Source: Halomonas organivorans (GTDB lineage: Bacteria > Pseudomonadota > Gammaproteobacteria > Pseudomonadales > Halomonadaceae). Taken from it: DNA of 64,000 nt. The stretch covers positions 172,493-236,492 of the forward strand of contig NZ_JACHXM010000002.1 of assembly GCF_014192055.1 (NCBI RefSeq), given 5' to 3'. A model generated the notes under the pieces. It was not told where the DNA came from and made no database searches. It saw nothing but the letters and a program-made list of their open reading frames with translations. Positions 7,374 through 15,523 of the stretch are shown piece after piece. The number at the start of each line of letters is the position of its first letter. Position 1 is the stretch's first letter. Both the position numbers and the translations under genes were made by a program.

Positions 7374-9563
7374 TTACTCGATGCCCGCCAGCGCGGCGCG
7401 GTGAGCGTGCAGCTTCTTGTAGCTCTCGATCAGGCGCTGGTGACGCTCCAGGCCCTCGAGCTGCATGCCGACCGGCTCCAGTCCCGGGAAGCGGACCGTG
7501 CCGTTCACCGCGCCGACCACGGCCACCATGGTCTCCTCGCCGAACATGCGCGTGAAGTTGTAGAGGAAGTTGTCCAGTTCCAGCTCGTCGTCCAGAGCGA
7601 TCTCCAGCACCGCATTCACGGCCTGGTAGAAGAGCCCGCGCTCGACGGTGTTGTCGTTGAACTGCAGGAACATCTGCACCCGGTCCAGGGCATCCTCGTG
7701 CTGGGCCAGCGCCAGGTTGATCAGCAGCTTGAGCTCCAGGATGGTCAGCTGGCCCCAGACGGTGTTCTCGTCGAACTCGATGCCGATCAGGGTGATGATG
7801 TCCTCGTGGTCATCGATCTGGGTCTCTTCCAGGCGCTCCAGCAGCTCGCCCAGTTGCTCATCGTTGAGCTCGTGGAGGTGCAGGATGTCCTCGCGGAACA
7901 GCAGCGCCTTGTTGGTGTTGTCCCACACCAGGTCCTCCACCGGATAGACCTCGGAGTAGCCCGGCACCAGGATGCGGCACACCGGCGCGCCCAGCTCCTC
8001 GAACACCGCCTGGTAGGCCTCCAGGCCCAGCTCCTCGAGGATGCCGAACAGGGTCGCGGCTTCTTCCTCGGTCGTGCCCGAGAAGTCCCACTCGGCGAAC
8101 TCGACGTCGGCCTTGGAACTGAAGAAGCGCCAGGACACCAGGCCCGAGGAATCGATGAAGTGCTCGACGAAGTTGTTGGGCTCGGCGATCGCCAGGGAGT
8201 TGAAGGTCGGCGGCAGGAAGTCGTTCAGGCCCTCGAAGCTGCGGCCCTGCATCAGCTCGGTGAGGCTGCGTTCCAGCGCCACCTCGAGGCTCGGGTGGGC
8301 ACCGAAGGAGGCGAACACGCCGCCGGTCTTGGGGTTCATCAGGGTGACGCACATCACCGGGAACTGGCCACCCAGCGAGGCGTCCTTGACCAGGATCGGG
8401 AAGCCCTGGGCCTCCAGCGCCTCGACGCCCTCGAGGATGTCCGGGTACTTCTCGAGCACTGCCCTCGGCACGTCGGGCAGGGTGATCTCCTCCTCGATGA
8501 TCTGGCGCTTCACCGCCCGCTCGAAGATCTCCGACAGGCACTGCACCTGGGCCTCAGGCAGCGTGTTGCCGGCGCTCATGCCGTTGCTGAGGAAGAGGTT
8601 CTCGATCAGGTTGGAGGGGAAGTAGACCGTCTCGCCGTCCGACTGGCGCACGTAGGGGATCGAGACGATGCCGCGCTCCACCTTGCCGGAGTTGGTGTCG
8701 ATCAGGTTGGAGCCGCGAAGCTCGCCGTCCGGGTCGTAGATTTCCCGGCAGTGGTCGTCGAGGATGCCGTCCGGCAGCTCGTCGTTGGGGCCGGGCTGGA
8801 ACCACTCCTCGTTCGGGTAGTGGACGAAGCGGCCGTTCGCGATCTCCTCGCCGAAGAACTGGTCGTTGTAGAAGAAGTTGCAGCTCAGCCGCTCGATGAA
8901 TTCGCCCAGCGCCGAGGCCAGCGCGCTCTCCTTGGTGGCGCCCTTGCCGTTGGTGAAGCACATGTTGGAGTAGGCATCGCGAATGTGCAGCGACCACACG
9001 TGGGGCACGATGTTGCGCCAGGAGGCGATCTCGACCTTCATGCCGAGGTCCTCGAAGATCGCCGTCATGTTGGCGATGGTCTGTTCCAGCGGCAGGTCCT
9101 TGCCCTCGATCCAGGTGCTCGCGCCCTCCTCCGGCTTGGCCATCAGCAGGGCCTGGGCGTCCTCGTCGAGGTTCTCGACCGTCTCGATCTGGAACTCGGG
9201 GCCGGTCTGCACCACCTTCTTGACCGTGCAGCGCTCGATGGAGCGCAGGATGCCCTGGCGGTCCTTGTCGGAGAGGTCCTCCGGCAGCTCGACCTGGATC
9301 TTGAAGATCTGCTTGTAGCGGTTCTCCGGGTCGACGATGTTGTTCTGCGACAGGCGGATATTCTCGGTGGGAATGTCCCGCGCGTTGCAGTAGACCTTGA
9401 CGAAATAGGCCGCGCACATGGCCGATGACGCCAGGAAGTAGTCGAAGGGCCCGGGGGCCGAGCCGTCGCCCTTGTAGCGGATCGGCTGGTCGGAGATGAC
9501 CGTGAAGTCGTCGAACTTGGCCTCCAGCCGGAGGTTGTCGAGATAGTTGACCTTGATTTCCAT
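7374..9563 (-). CDS. ycaO: OsmC-domain / YcaO-domain fusion protein
   Basis: The 729-residue protein joins an N-terminal OsmC-like domain (about 1-140, with the GSAPGPFDYFLASSAMCAAY stretch) to a YcaO domain (about 150-730). YcaO proteins are ATP-dependent cyclodehydratase-type enzymes; the E. coli member has been linked to beta-methylthiolation of ribosomal protein S12. The ATP-site glutamates fit stretches such as ALGEFIERLSCNFFYND. E. coli YcaO lacks the OsmC part, but I recall this longer architecture from other gammaproteobacteria. I chose the ATG at 9563 over a TTG two codons upstream. It is monocistronic with its own terminator; there is no peptide natural-product gene nearby, which argues against a RiPP role. 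Confidence 0.9.
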   Translation of the reverse strand: MEIKVNYLDNLRLEAKFDDFTVISDQPIRYKGDGSAPGPFDYFLASSAMCAAYFVKVYCNARDIPTENIRLSQNNIVDPENRYKQIFKIQVELPEDLSDKDRQGILRSIERCTVKKVVQTGPEFQIETVENLDEDAQALLMAKPEEGASTWIEGKDLPLEQTIANMTAIFEDLGMKVEIASWRNIVPHVWSLHIRDAYSNMCFTNGKGATKESALASALGEFIERLSCNFFYNDQFFGEEIANGRFVHYPNEEWFQPGPNDELPDGILDDHCREIYDPDGELRGSNLIDTNSGKVERGIVSIPYVRQSDGETVYFPSNLIENLFLSNGMSAGNTLPEAQVQCLSEIFERAVKRQIIEEEITLPDVPRAVLEKYPDILEGVEALEAQGFPILVKDASLGGQFPVMCVTLMNPKTGGVFASFGAHPSLEVALERSLTELMQGRSFEGLNDFLPPTFNSLAIAEPNNFVEHFIDSSGLVSWRFFSSKADVEFAEWDFSGTTEEEAATLFGILEELGLEAYQAVFEELGAPVCRILVPGYSEVYPVEDLVWDNTNKALLFREDILHLHELNDEQLGELLERLEETQIDDHEDIITLIGIEFDENTVWGQLTILELKLLINLALAQHEDALDRVQMFLQFNDNTVERGLFYQAVNAVLEIALDDELELDNFLYNFTRMFGEETMVAVVGAVNGTVRFPGLEPVGMQLEGLERHQRLIESYKKLHAHRAALAGIE

Positions 9564-9679
9564 TGACAAAGCACCGGATTCGTGGATTCGGGCGACCGTA
9601 GCGCGTAGCCGGCCATTATCCAGCTTTTGGGGGGCTTCGTCTTGGGCGGGTGGTCAAAAAATCGCCAGTGCGGGCGCGG

Positions 9680-10420
9680 CTATCCGCTAATGGCCACCTC
9701 ATGCACGCTGGCGATGCCTTGCGCGGTGTCCAGCATCAGCAGGCCCTCCGACGTCGTCCCCATCTGGGCCAGCAGCTCACCCTCGGTATTCCAGGCCGCC
9801 GATCGCCCCGTGCTGATGAAGTCACCACTCGGGCCCACGGCGTCGGCCAACAGCACGTGCATGCCGTGGCGCCGGGCGACGGATGCATAATGCCGCATGG
9901 CCCTGGGCAGGTTACTGGCCGACTCGGCCACGCTGGCGAGATAGAACCGAGCGCCCATCGCGGCGGCCGCATTGGCGTGATCCGCCTGGAGCGATTCATA
10001 GCAAATGGCGGGAGCCAGCGTGCCGCCGGGGCCATCGAGCAACAGTTGGCGCTCCCCTGCCGTGAAGTAGGCAAGCTCACTGGCATGCAGCCACTGCTTG
10101 GCATAGGTGCGAGGCGGCTGGTGAGGCGAAAACCACACCATCCCGATCTGCACGCCAGCGTCGACGACCAGGGGCATGCCTACGCCGATGAGCAGGCCGT
10201 GCGCATCGCTAAGCTCCTGAAGCGCGTCCAGGCACCAGTGTTCCGCCTCGCTGACGAGGATGCTCGACAGTCGTGGCTGATAGCCCGTGAGGGATAGCTC
10301 GGGGAAGTACACCGCATCGGCTCGATGGGCCGCTGCCAGCCTGATGAGGGCGAGATGTTTTTCCGTATTGCTGGCCAGATCACCGGGCTCGGGACGCAAC
10401 TGCGCGGCACATACCCTCAT
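9680..10420 (-). CDS. Carbon-nitrogen hydrolase (nitrilase superfamily)
   Basis: The 246-residue cytoplasmic enzyme has the nitrilase Glu-Lys-Cys triad: E41 in FPELSLTGY, K108 in YAKQWLHASE and C140 in APAICYESL. It would hydrolyse a C-N bond in an amide or nitrile; the length fits the amidase branches. Its start lies only 3 bp after the pagL stop, so the two are co-transcribed. Nothing in the sequence explains functionally why an amidase follows a lipid A deacylase. The substrate is unknown. Confidence 0.88.
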   Translation of the reverse strand: MRVCAAQLRPEPGDLASNTEKHLALIRLAAAHRADAVYFPELSLTGYQPRLSSILVSEAEHWCLDALQELSDAHGLLIGVGMPLVVDAGVQIGMVWFSPHQPPRTYAKQWLHASELAYFTAGERQLLLDGPGGTLAPAICYESLQADHANAAAAMGARFYLASVAESASNLPRAMRHYASVARRHGMHVLLADAVGPSGDFISTGRSAAWNTEGELLAQMGTTSEGLLMLDTAQGIASVHEVAISG

Positions 10421-10423
10421 AGG

Positions 10424-10999
10424 TTACCTGTAGCTGAATTCGATCATGTGAAAATCCGCTCCGGTGGTGTCCGGACCGTTCACGCCGGCATCGGAATAGT
10501 GGAGAAACCGATAGCCGACGCCCAGGCGGCGATATAGCGGCACCCTGACGCCCAGGGTCAGTGCGAACTGGAAGGGCCCGCCGAAATCCTGCTCCCCGAA
10601 GCGATGCCGGCTGATCAGCACGCCGCCCGCCCCCAGGTCCAGCAGGAAGCGTCCGTCCTCGCTGCCCAGCGTCAGCTCCGGAATGGCCGACACCACGAGC
10701 GCATTTTCCCCCGCCCCTCGCAGCAAACCGGCACTCGCCATCACCCGAGTGCCCACGCCCCAGCCCGACGCGGCGTAGCGCTCCCATGGCAAGCCGACGT
10801 TGGCCGACAGGTCGTACTCCTTGAAGTCCTCCGGCGCTTCTTCCCCCAGCAGGGTCTTCTCCGAGACACGGGCACGCAGGCTGAGGCTCTGCAGCTCCCA
10901 GTCGTCGGCAACGCTCGGGCCGGGCGCGAGCAGGCAGGCCAAGACACTCGGCACCAGCCCGAAGGACACAGCATGACGAGGGAACCCGATCACAGGCAT
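10424..10999 (-). CDS. pagL: Lipid A deacylase, PagL/acyloxyacyl hydrolase family
   Basis: The 191-residue precursor starts with a signal peptide (about 1-31, cut before DDWEL) and continues as an alternating beta-barrel sequence ending in aromatic FSYR, as expected of an outer-membrane protein. The PagL catalytic residues are recognisable: H167 and S169 in FLHYSDAG and E187 in FHMIEFSY. It would remove the 3-O acyl chain of lipid A, remodelling LPS. It is the first gene of a two-gene unit with the nitrilase-family gene and is the chromosomal gene just left of the integron cassette array. Confidence 0.85.
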   Translation of the reverse strand: MPVIGFPRHAVSFGLVPSVLACLLAPGPSVADDWELQSLSLRARVSEKTLLGEEAPEDFKEYDLSANVGLPWERYAASGWGVGTRVMASAGLLRGAGENALVVSAIPELTLGSEDGRFLLDLGAGGVLISRHRFGEQDFGGPFQFALTLGVRVPLYRRLGVGYRFLHYSDAGVNGPDTTGADFHMIEFSYR

Positions 11000-11105
11000 C
11001 GTCCACTCACCTAAAAACCTCGGTCATCCTCAGGTTAGCGCAAGCGGTAGGGGCGGGAGGTGAGCAAGGATTTGTGGAAAGCGTCGGTGGTACCGATCAT
11101 CGGCG

Positions 11106-11177
11106 CGGTAACGCCTTGCTCTCCGGAGCATTAGGAGCGTATCGAGTAATTTTTCCGAGTGCAGCAATTTATTATGC
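11106..11177 (-). other. attC site of cassette 9 (array end, degenerate R'')
   Basis: On the minus strand the site runs from a weakened R'' (GCATAAT, where the family has AAC) to R' GTTACCG, with a folded centre resembling the sites at 16099 and 17033. The left edge, CGGTAAC at 11106-11112, marks the boundary with non-cassette chromosome. The AAT-for-AAC change may lower its recombination. Confidence 0.8.
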
Positions 11178-11191
11178 GCAGCTTTCAAATT

Positions 11192-11851
11192 TTAAATGTT
11201 TTTGTAAGCGTGATAATTTTCGAGAACTTGATGGTAAAGAGTTGCTGATTTTTTCCTCGCGGCAGGGTGGAAAGCGTTAATAAATACAACCCCCTCATGC
11301 ACATGAATCCGCTCACTAACTTTTTTAATCTCGGGGAATATGTAGCGTTTAACTTGATTATATGTACCGCAAAGCACAACAACATCAGGCTTTATCAACT
11401 CAACTTGCCTTCTAACAAAAGGGGCAAATTCACTAGCATGTGCATCAAACGCTTTCTTATTGGTTATAGTGCTTCCAGAAGTCTTCCTTATATTTATGTA
11501 TGCAATGTTCTTAATTGCATTTTTTTCGTTTATCTTTGCATCTTTGAGTGGTGGCACAACCCCATCATAATTTTGAATCCCGTAAGCCCATCGTCCCACC
11601 CGACGAAGAACCTTTCCTCGCCACCATCCGCTTTTCTTAACGTCAATAGCTCTATTGATCGCAGTAACAACATTCTGCTTGGCTTTATTTGTTTCCTTTA
11701 AAACAAACAAAACTCTTTTTCCACTACTATCCCAATTCTCTTTTGAGATCACTCCGTCGTGGTTGAAGTGCCAGCCTTCCGGGAAGGCCTCTTTCCAAGC
11801 AGTCATCAACTCATCAATACACTTTATTTCAGAAATTTCTTCATTATCCAT
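11192..11851 (-). CDS. UDG-fold superfamily protein in integron cassette 9
   Basis: The protein is 219 residues from the ATG at 11851; a TTG four codons earlier also reads in frame. It shows a uracil-DNA-glycosylase-like layout: an early RVLFVLKETN strand, a central NIAYINIRKTSGS segment, the hydrophobic IKPDVVVLCGTYN strand, and a C-terminal AFHPAARKK segment resembling the HPS-type motif. Relatives of this fold remove damaged bases or act on nucleotides, but the usual water-activating motif is not clear here. The gene shares its cassette with the upstream ORF at 11865-12200, which ends 13 bp before this start. A DNA-repair or defence role is inference. Confidence 0.65.
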   Translation of the reverse strand: MDNEEISEIKCIDELMTAWKEAFPEGWHFNHDGVISKENWDSSGKRVLFVLKETNKAKQNVVTAINRAIDVKKSGWWRGKVLRRVGRWAYGIQNYDGVVPPLKDAKINEKNAIKNIAYINIRKTSGSTITNKKAFDAHASEFAPFVRRQVELIKPDVVVLCGTYNQVKRYIFPEIKKVSERIHVHEGVVFINAFHPAARKKSATLYHQVLENYHAYKNI

Positions 11852-11864
11852 GAATAAACCCAAA

Positions 11865-12200
11865 TTAACTATTGGTTAAGTCAGTAGGCCCTTCAGGCAG
11901 CCATTCGATATTTAAGCCACCATCACCAAAACGAACGACACCTTCCTTTTTCGGTAGTTCATTGCATTGATCCCGGTACTGAATAAAGTTATCAAGCAAT
12001 TCTATTAGGTGCACTTTGAACCCTGACTCAGTGGCCTTCTCAAAAATTTCGTCTTCAACCACCCAACGAGTGCCGCTTAAGCGAGCTTCATTATCTTCCG
12101 CACAGAAAACCACTTCACCGTTTGCTTTCATAACCTCAGGGTATTGCTTGACAAGCATAGCAAGGCGAGTAGCTTCGAAGTCTTGATCAAAATTTGGCAT
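11865..12200 (-). CDS. Hypothetical protein, first gene of cassette 9
   Basis: This 111-residue acidic protein starts MPNFDQDFE and has no signal peptide or membrane segment. It contains a predicted mixed alpha/beta region (NGEVVFCAEDNEARLSG) and a tryptophan-rich end (LNIEWLPEG). I do not recognise the family. There is no attC between it and the UDG-fold gene, so they travel as one two-gene cassette and may function together. The upstream cassette boundary is the attC at 12268-12368. Confidence 0.75.
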   Translation of the reverse strand: MPNFDQDFEATRLAMLVKQYPEVMKANGEVVFCAEDNEARLSGTRWVVEDEIFEKATESGFKVHLIELLDNFIQYRDQCNELPKKEGVVRFGDGGLNIEWLPEGPTDLTNS

Positions 12201-12267
12201 ACTTATTCCTTCTGCTCGTTATTTTTTCACCTAGAGAAAAATAGGCGACAGATTGCGTCTAAGAGGC

Positions 12268-12368
12268 GCATAACGCTTTCCACAGCTGCATTTTTGGAGG
12301 AGCCCGTTTGTGCTATTCAGCACAAAAAGGAGCGACGGAAAAATGTCAGCTGGTGCAATTTGTTATAA
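12268..12368 (-). other. attC site of cassette 8
   Basis: The plus strand reads GCATAAC at 12268-12274 and GTTATAA at 12362-12368, the complements of R' and R''. The interior contains the self-complementary pair TTTGTGCT/AGCACAAA near 12307-12325. At about 101 bp it is the longest site in the array. Confidence 0.85.
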
Positions 12369-12374
12369 CATTGA

Positions 12375-12731
12375 CTAGCTTTCCTGAACACTCTTAGAGA
12401 ACTCCGATAGTGAATCGCTAAGTTCTATACAGCCGAAATCGAAATCAAAATAGCAAACTTTACCTAAGTTTTTACTTTCACAGCCAAGACATAGAACCAT
12501 ATTTCCATAAAACTCAGCTACCGGGGCAATACCCGACTGAGAAGTATACAGATGAAAGTTCTCCCAAATTATTTCCAATTTCTCAATAGAAAACACTTCC
12601 ATTATTTCAAGATTGGAGTCAGGTATAGCTTTTTCCAATGAATCAAACAACCTGGTTTGGAATGACTTACCTTCTAACGAGGATAACTCATCCATGTGTA
12701 GCTCTAGATAGTCTCGAAAATATTTGTCCAT
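12375..12731 (-). CDS. SMI1/KNR4 (SUKH)-like protein in cassette 8
   Basis: The 118-residue acidic protein has a C-terminal half resembling the SUKH/SMI1-KNR4 fold: a strand NMVLCLGCESKN, then GKVCYFDFDFG, then an ELSDSLSEFSKS helix typical of the family's end. SUKH proteins often act as immunity proteins against nuclease or deaminase toxins, but many have no known partner. No toxin gene is in this cassette. The start at 12731 lacks a clear Shine-Dalgarno sequence. Family assignment is by pattern and should be treated as probable. Confidence 0.6.
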   Translation of the reverse strand: MDKYFRDYLELHMDELSSLEGKSFQTRLFDSLEKAIPDSNLEIMEVFSIEKLEIIWENFHLYTSQSGIAPVAEFYGNMVLCLGCESKNLGKVCYFDFDFGCIELSDSLSEFSKSVQES

Positions 12732-12746
12732 AGTTAACGATATGAG

Positions 12747-12818
12747 TTATAACGCCAAAGCTCACCTGCTGCTTTGGAGCGCAGCGGAAAAACAGTCAGG
12801 TGCAGCGCCTTGTTGGGC
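12747..12818 (-). other. attC site of cassette 7
   Basis: The plus strand reads TTATAAC at 12747-12753 and GTTGGGC at 12812-12818. The 72-bp interior has the palindromic GCTTTGGAGCGCAGCGG pattern shared with the site at 17033. Confidence 0.87.
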
Positions 12819-12823
12819 GGGAC

Positions 12824-13240
12824 TTACCACGCTACCAGCTCGCCGGAACCACCACCTTCAGATGGAAAATCCTTGAAGTGAGGCAAGTCATCTACGATGG
12901 GCAGGACCGCGTGCTGACATTGAACGTGTAGTTGTGGCTTGAAATTCCCCTTCGGCAACAGAAACGCATTTACGCTCCGAAGACCCGCGTGCGTGATCTC
13001 CGAAAACAAATGAGTGCCGCAAGCCTCGCAACGCATTCTTTGAGTCGTCTTCACCACGATAGGAGTGGGAGTTCCGTTAACCACTTTAACCGACGTCGCC
13101 GGGTAAGTGGACGATGCAACATACGCGGCACCATGGGCTGCCCGACAATCATCACAGTGACAGTACGCTTGCACGACCGGCTGCCCTGAGAGTTCCAAGC
13201 TAATTTTGCCGCAACGGCAATGCACATCTACTGTCTTCAA
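12824..13240 (-). CDS. GFA-family zinc-binding protein in cassette 7
   Basis: The protein is 138 residues from the TTG at 13240, chosen because GAGGAG lies 5 nt upstream; the longer frame begins inside the preceding attC. It has the GFA (glutathione-dependent formaldehyde-activating enzyme-like) cysteine pattern: CRCG near residue 8, CHCDDC near 27 and CEACG near 72. These bind zinc in the Mss4-like fold. The family name comes from formaldehyde activation, but most members have unproven functions. Genes of this family are common integron passengers. Confidence 0.82.
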   Translation of the reverse strand: MKTVDVHCRCGKISLELSGQPVVQAYCHCDDCRAAHGAAYVASSTYPATSVKVVNGTPTPIVVKTTQRMRCEACGTHLFSEITHAGLRSVNAFLLPKGNFKPQLHVQCQHAVLPIVDDLPHFKDFPSEGGGSGELVAW

Positions 13241-13267
13241 GTTTTTCTCCTCTCGGTCGTTACTGAC

Positions 13268-13323
13268 GCCCAACGTCCTACTCAGCCGACGCGTTAACGG
13301 TCGGCTGCAGTAGTTTGTTATGT
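13268..13323 (-). other. attC site of cassette 6 (short form)
   Basis: The cores are GCCCAAC at 13268-13274 and GTTATGT at 13317-13323 on the plus strand; on the minus strand R' is a perfect GTTGGGC. At 56 bp it is the shortest site, with stem CAGCCGAC/GTCGGCTG. The preceding ORF stops inside it. Confidence 0.88.
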
Positions 13324-14798
13324 TCGTCTGTCTCCGTTGATCTTTGTTTCAGAACAACGTCATCATGCTTAAGAAAGCTCGAATTAAATCTTTCTTCTAA
13401 GTTATCCCAGTCAATCGTTAGTGCTGCCAGTAAAATCTGAACTATAATCAAAACCCCAACAAGCAATGAATATCTCCTATTGAAGCGGAGATTTTGAACC
13501 TGCATTTCACTATTTAATCCGGACAGCCTACGATCTATAGATGCTTTTAATTCATCAGCGAGCTGAAGCCTATATTTTGCAATTCTTTTTGCGCTATCCG
13601 AGTAAGACTCCCTACAGCCATGAGGAATCTCTCTCTGAATCGCCAGAATATTTTCCCTTAATGATTCTAGCTTGTTGGTAGACTCGAAAAGTATGTCATA
13701 GTTTGTTTCAACCTTGTTTGAGTTCTTCAATAATGCTGAATTAGCATACTCCGAAATCTCTTTCTGTTGTCTTGCTACATCAATAAACATTGAGATAAAT
13801 ATGTGTGAGTCATATAGAGCTAACCCATTCCGAGCAAAATTATCAAACTGGTCAAACTCGTCTAAGCTTTTGCTCTTTATAAACAACGCATCTAGATCAT
13901 TCTTCTCTACCATGTAACGGCTTAAGAAGTGTTCTGAATCATCACTGCTTATTTTTTCATCAAAAAAGCCAAGACTTCGTCGACAAGCGTGAACATGGCT
14001 ATCATCCTCGCATTCATCAACTTCGACAAAATAAGGCTCATTAGTATCTCGATAGATATCTGCAATTAGCGTTAACTTTGATTCATCCTTAGTTATTCGC
14101 CATAGTCTAAGGACCTTTTTAGCCATACTGACTACATCGCTGCAAACCTTATTTATATTCTCATTTATAAGGTCTTCAACTAGGTTTCGTTTGTCATGAT
14201 GTTGAATAGCTCTAAATTGCTGTGAAAATGGATTTGCGGAAGCAAAGGCGTAGTATCTCTTTACCTCTCCAACATCAACGCCGGAGACCATTCCTGTTGC
14301 TGACTCCTTCAGAAAAAAATATAAGGACAAATAATTAATTCCATACGAGTATTTGGACAGAGACACGTAACAAGAATCACAAAACTCTGTTTCTTCCTCC
14401 ATTCTCAATAGCGAAGTCATCCTGTTTTCTCTGTGAAAATGAATCCAACCTAAATTTCTGTACCCGCCACCATGGTCATACTTGTTTTCAAAGACGGAAT
14501 CATCTCTCTCAGGGTTGTAATCACCAGGAGACGCATTGGACTTTAGCCATCGGCGAATCGAATCCAAATCATCAGGATCAACCTTTACAACTACGCTTAT
14601 CGCTTTCCACGTGAAGCTTCCATCAAAAAGACTGGCATATTTTATTCGATCCTCTTTTTCATATAGATGCTGGATCGACTCTTGCTCTTTCCGAGAATAG
14701 CTCTTTGCAATAAATCGAAGCCACTTAGGAAATACCCAAGGAATCAACCTGGCTAGGAGTAAGACAATTTCAGTATATTTGGCTTTTATAGGTTTCAT
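13278..14798 (-). CDS. Large hypothetical membrane-anchored protein, cassette 6
   Basis: This 506-residue protein is unusually long for a cassette product. The first 250 residues are soluble mixed alpha/beta. About 330-440 is helical and likely coiled coil (DILFESTNKLESLRENILA). A single transmembrane segment lies at about 443-462, followed by a short charged tail. The last residues, LLQPTVNASAE, are encoded by the attC at 13268-13323, so the native 3' end merges into the recombination site. I do not recognise a catalytic family. It is AT-rich with no Shine-Dalgarno sequence before the ATG at 14798. Confidence 0.8.
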   Translation of the reverse strand: MKPIKAKYTEIVLLLARLIPWVFPKWLRFIAKSYSRKEQESIQHLYEKEDRIKYASLFDGSFTWKAISVVVKVDPDDLDSIRRWLKSNASPGDYNPERDDSVFENKYDHGGGYRNLGWIHFHRENRMTSLLRMEEETEFCDSCYVSLSKYSYGINYLSLYFFLKESATGMVSGVDVGEVKRYYAFASANPFSQQFRAIQHHDKRNLVEDLINENINKVCSDVVSMAKKVLRLWRITKDESKLTLIADIYRDTNEPYFVEVDECEDDSHVHACRRSLGFFDEKISSDDSEHFLSRYMVEKNDLDALFIKSKSLDEFDQFDNFARNGLALYDSHIFISMFIDVARQQKEISEYANSALLKNSNKVETNYDILFESTNKLESLRENILAIQREIPHGCRESYSDSAKRIAKYRLQLADELKASIDRRLSGLNSEMQVQNLRFNRRYSLLVGVLIIVQILLAALTIDWDNLEERFNSSFLKHDDVVLKQRSTETDEHNKLLQPTVNASAE

Positions 14799-14821
14799 TA
14801 TTTTATTTCAGGCACAAAAAA

Positions 14822-14899
14822 CATAACGCCCGGCTCACGCGCCGATTTGGAGCCGCGAAGCGGCGTAAAATTGGTCGCTGTGCAGCCGATTGTTAGGCC
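14822..14899 (-). other. attC site of cassette 5
   Basis: The plus strand shows ACATAAC at 14822-14828 and GTTAGGC at 14893-14899. The centre GGAGCCGCGAAGCGGCG forms a strong small stem. The ORF to its right stops within the R'' core. Confidence 0.87.
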
Positions 14900-15423
14900 A
14901 GTTGTTCATTCACAAACTCCTGAACTTCCGCAATAAAATTCAAAACTTGCTCCCGAGAAAGCACGCCATGTGTCAGAGGCTTACCTTCCAACTTTTCGTC
15001 AATCGTCACCGTGGCCCAACTCACTGGGAGCATTTTCCTGTCGTGATCTGAAAACCTGAAACGAAAATCATGCGAAAAGCAGTTCCGAATAATGCGCCAA
15101 AACTGATACCAAGTTTGCGCCCTGAAAAGATCCATTTGCCCAGTAGTGCTGCAGTAATACTTCGTTATTTCAAATAGTTCCTTCAGTGCAGCGCGGTGAA
15201 CAGTGTCAAAAAGCTCAGAAAAAGCAATCTTCGACACTTCTTCGTCGTTTAACAGAGCGGCAACATCTCGATCATCAAAGGACTTAGGGAAATCTAACGC
15301 GCTAGACCACTCGTCATAGAAAGCCGGCATGTCTTCATAGGAGAACAGTACGATTGCTGCATAGACAAGCTTACAGTTGTTCTGACTTGTGCGATAAATC
15401 CCGAGTAGCTCATCCTTGGTCAT
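14893..15423 (-). CDS. Hypothetical protein with HEPN-like RxxxxH motif, cassette 5
   Basis: The 176-residue, largely helical protein contains RNCFSH at residues 113-118. This fits the R-N-x3-4-H (RX4-6H) signature of HEPN ribonuclease-type domains, with the aromatic and charged FRFRF context after it. HEPN proteins frequently act as RNases in toxin-antitoxin and anti-phage systems. There is no MNT antitoxin gene beside it and the rest of the sequence is unfamiliar, so the HEPN call is tentative. The stop codon lies in the attC core, and the start at 15423 closely follows the preceding attC. Confidence 0.7.
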   Translation of the reverse strand: MTKDELLGIYRTSQNNCKLVYAAIVLFSYEDMPAFYDEWSSALDFPKSFDDRDVAALLNDEEVSKIAFSELFDTVHRAALKELFEITKYYCSTTGQMDLFRAQTWYQFWRIIRNCFSHDFRFRFSDHDRKMLPVSWATVTIDEKLEGKPLTHGVLSREQVLNFIAEVQEFVNEQLA

Positions 15424-15430
15424 ATTTATG

Positions 15431-15523
15431 GCCTAACGCCCGGCTTTGGGGTGGACTTGTAGCCGCGCAGCGGCGAAAAGGCCGTCCCAGCCCCGAAGGG
15501 GCGACAACAGCCGATTGTTATAC
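15431..15523 (-). other. attC site of cassette 4
   Basis: The plus-strand cores are GCCTAAC (15431-15437) and GTTATAC (15517-15523), spanning 93 bp. The interior contains AGCCGCGCAGCGGCG and CCAGCCCCGAAGGGGCG, both foldable. Confidence 0.86.

Noticed and set aside
7290..9428. A 712-codon open frame on the plus strand opposite the OsmC-YcaO gene
   Set aside because: It is antisense to a well-recognised protein and its translation is low-complexity His/Leu/Val-rich.
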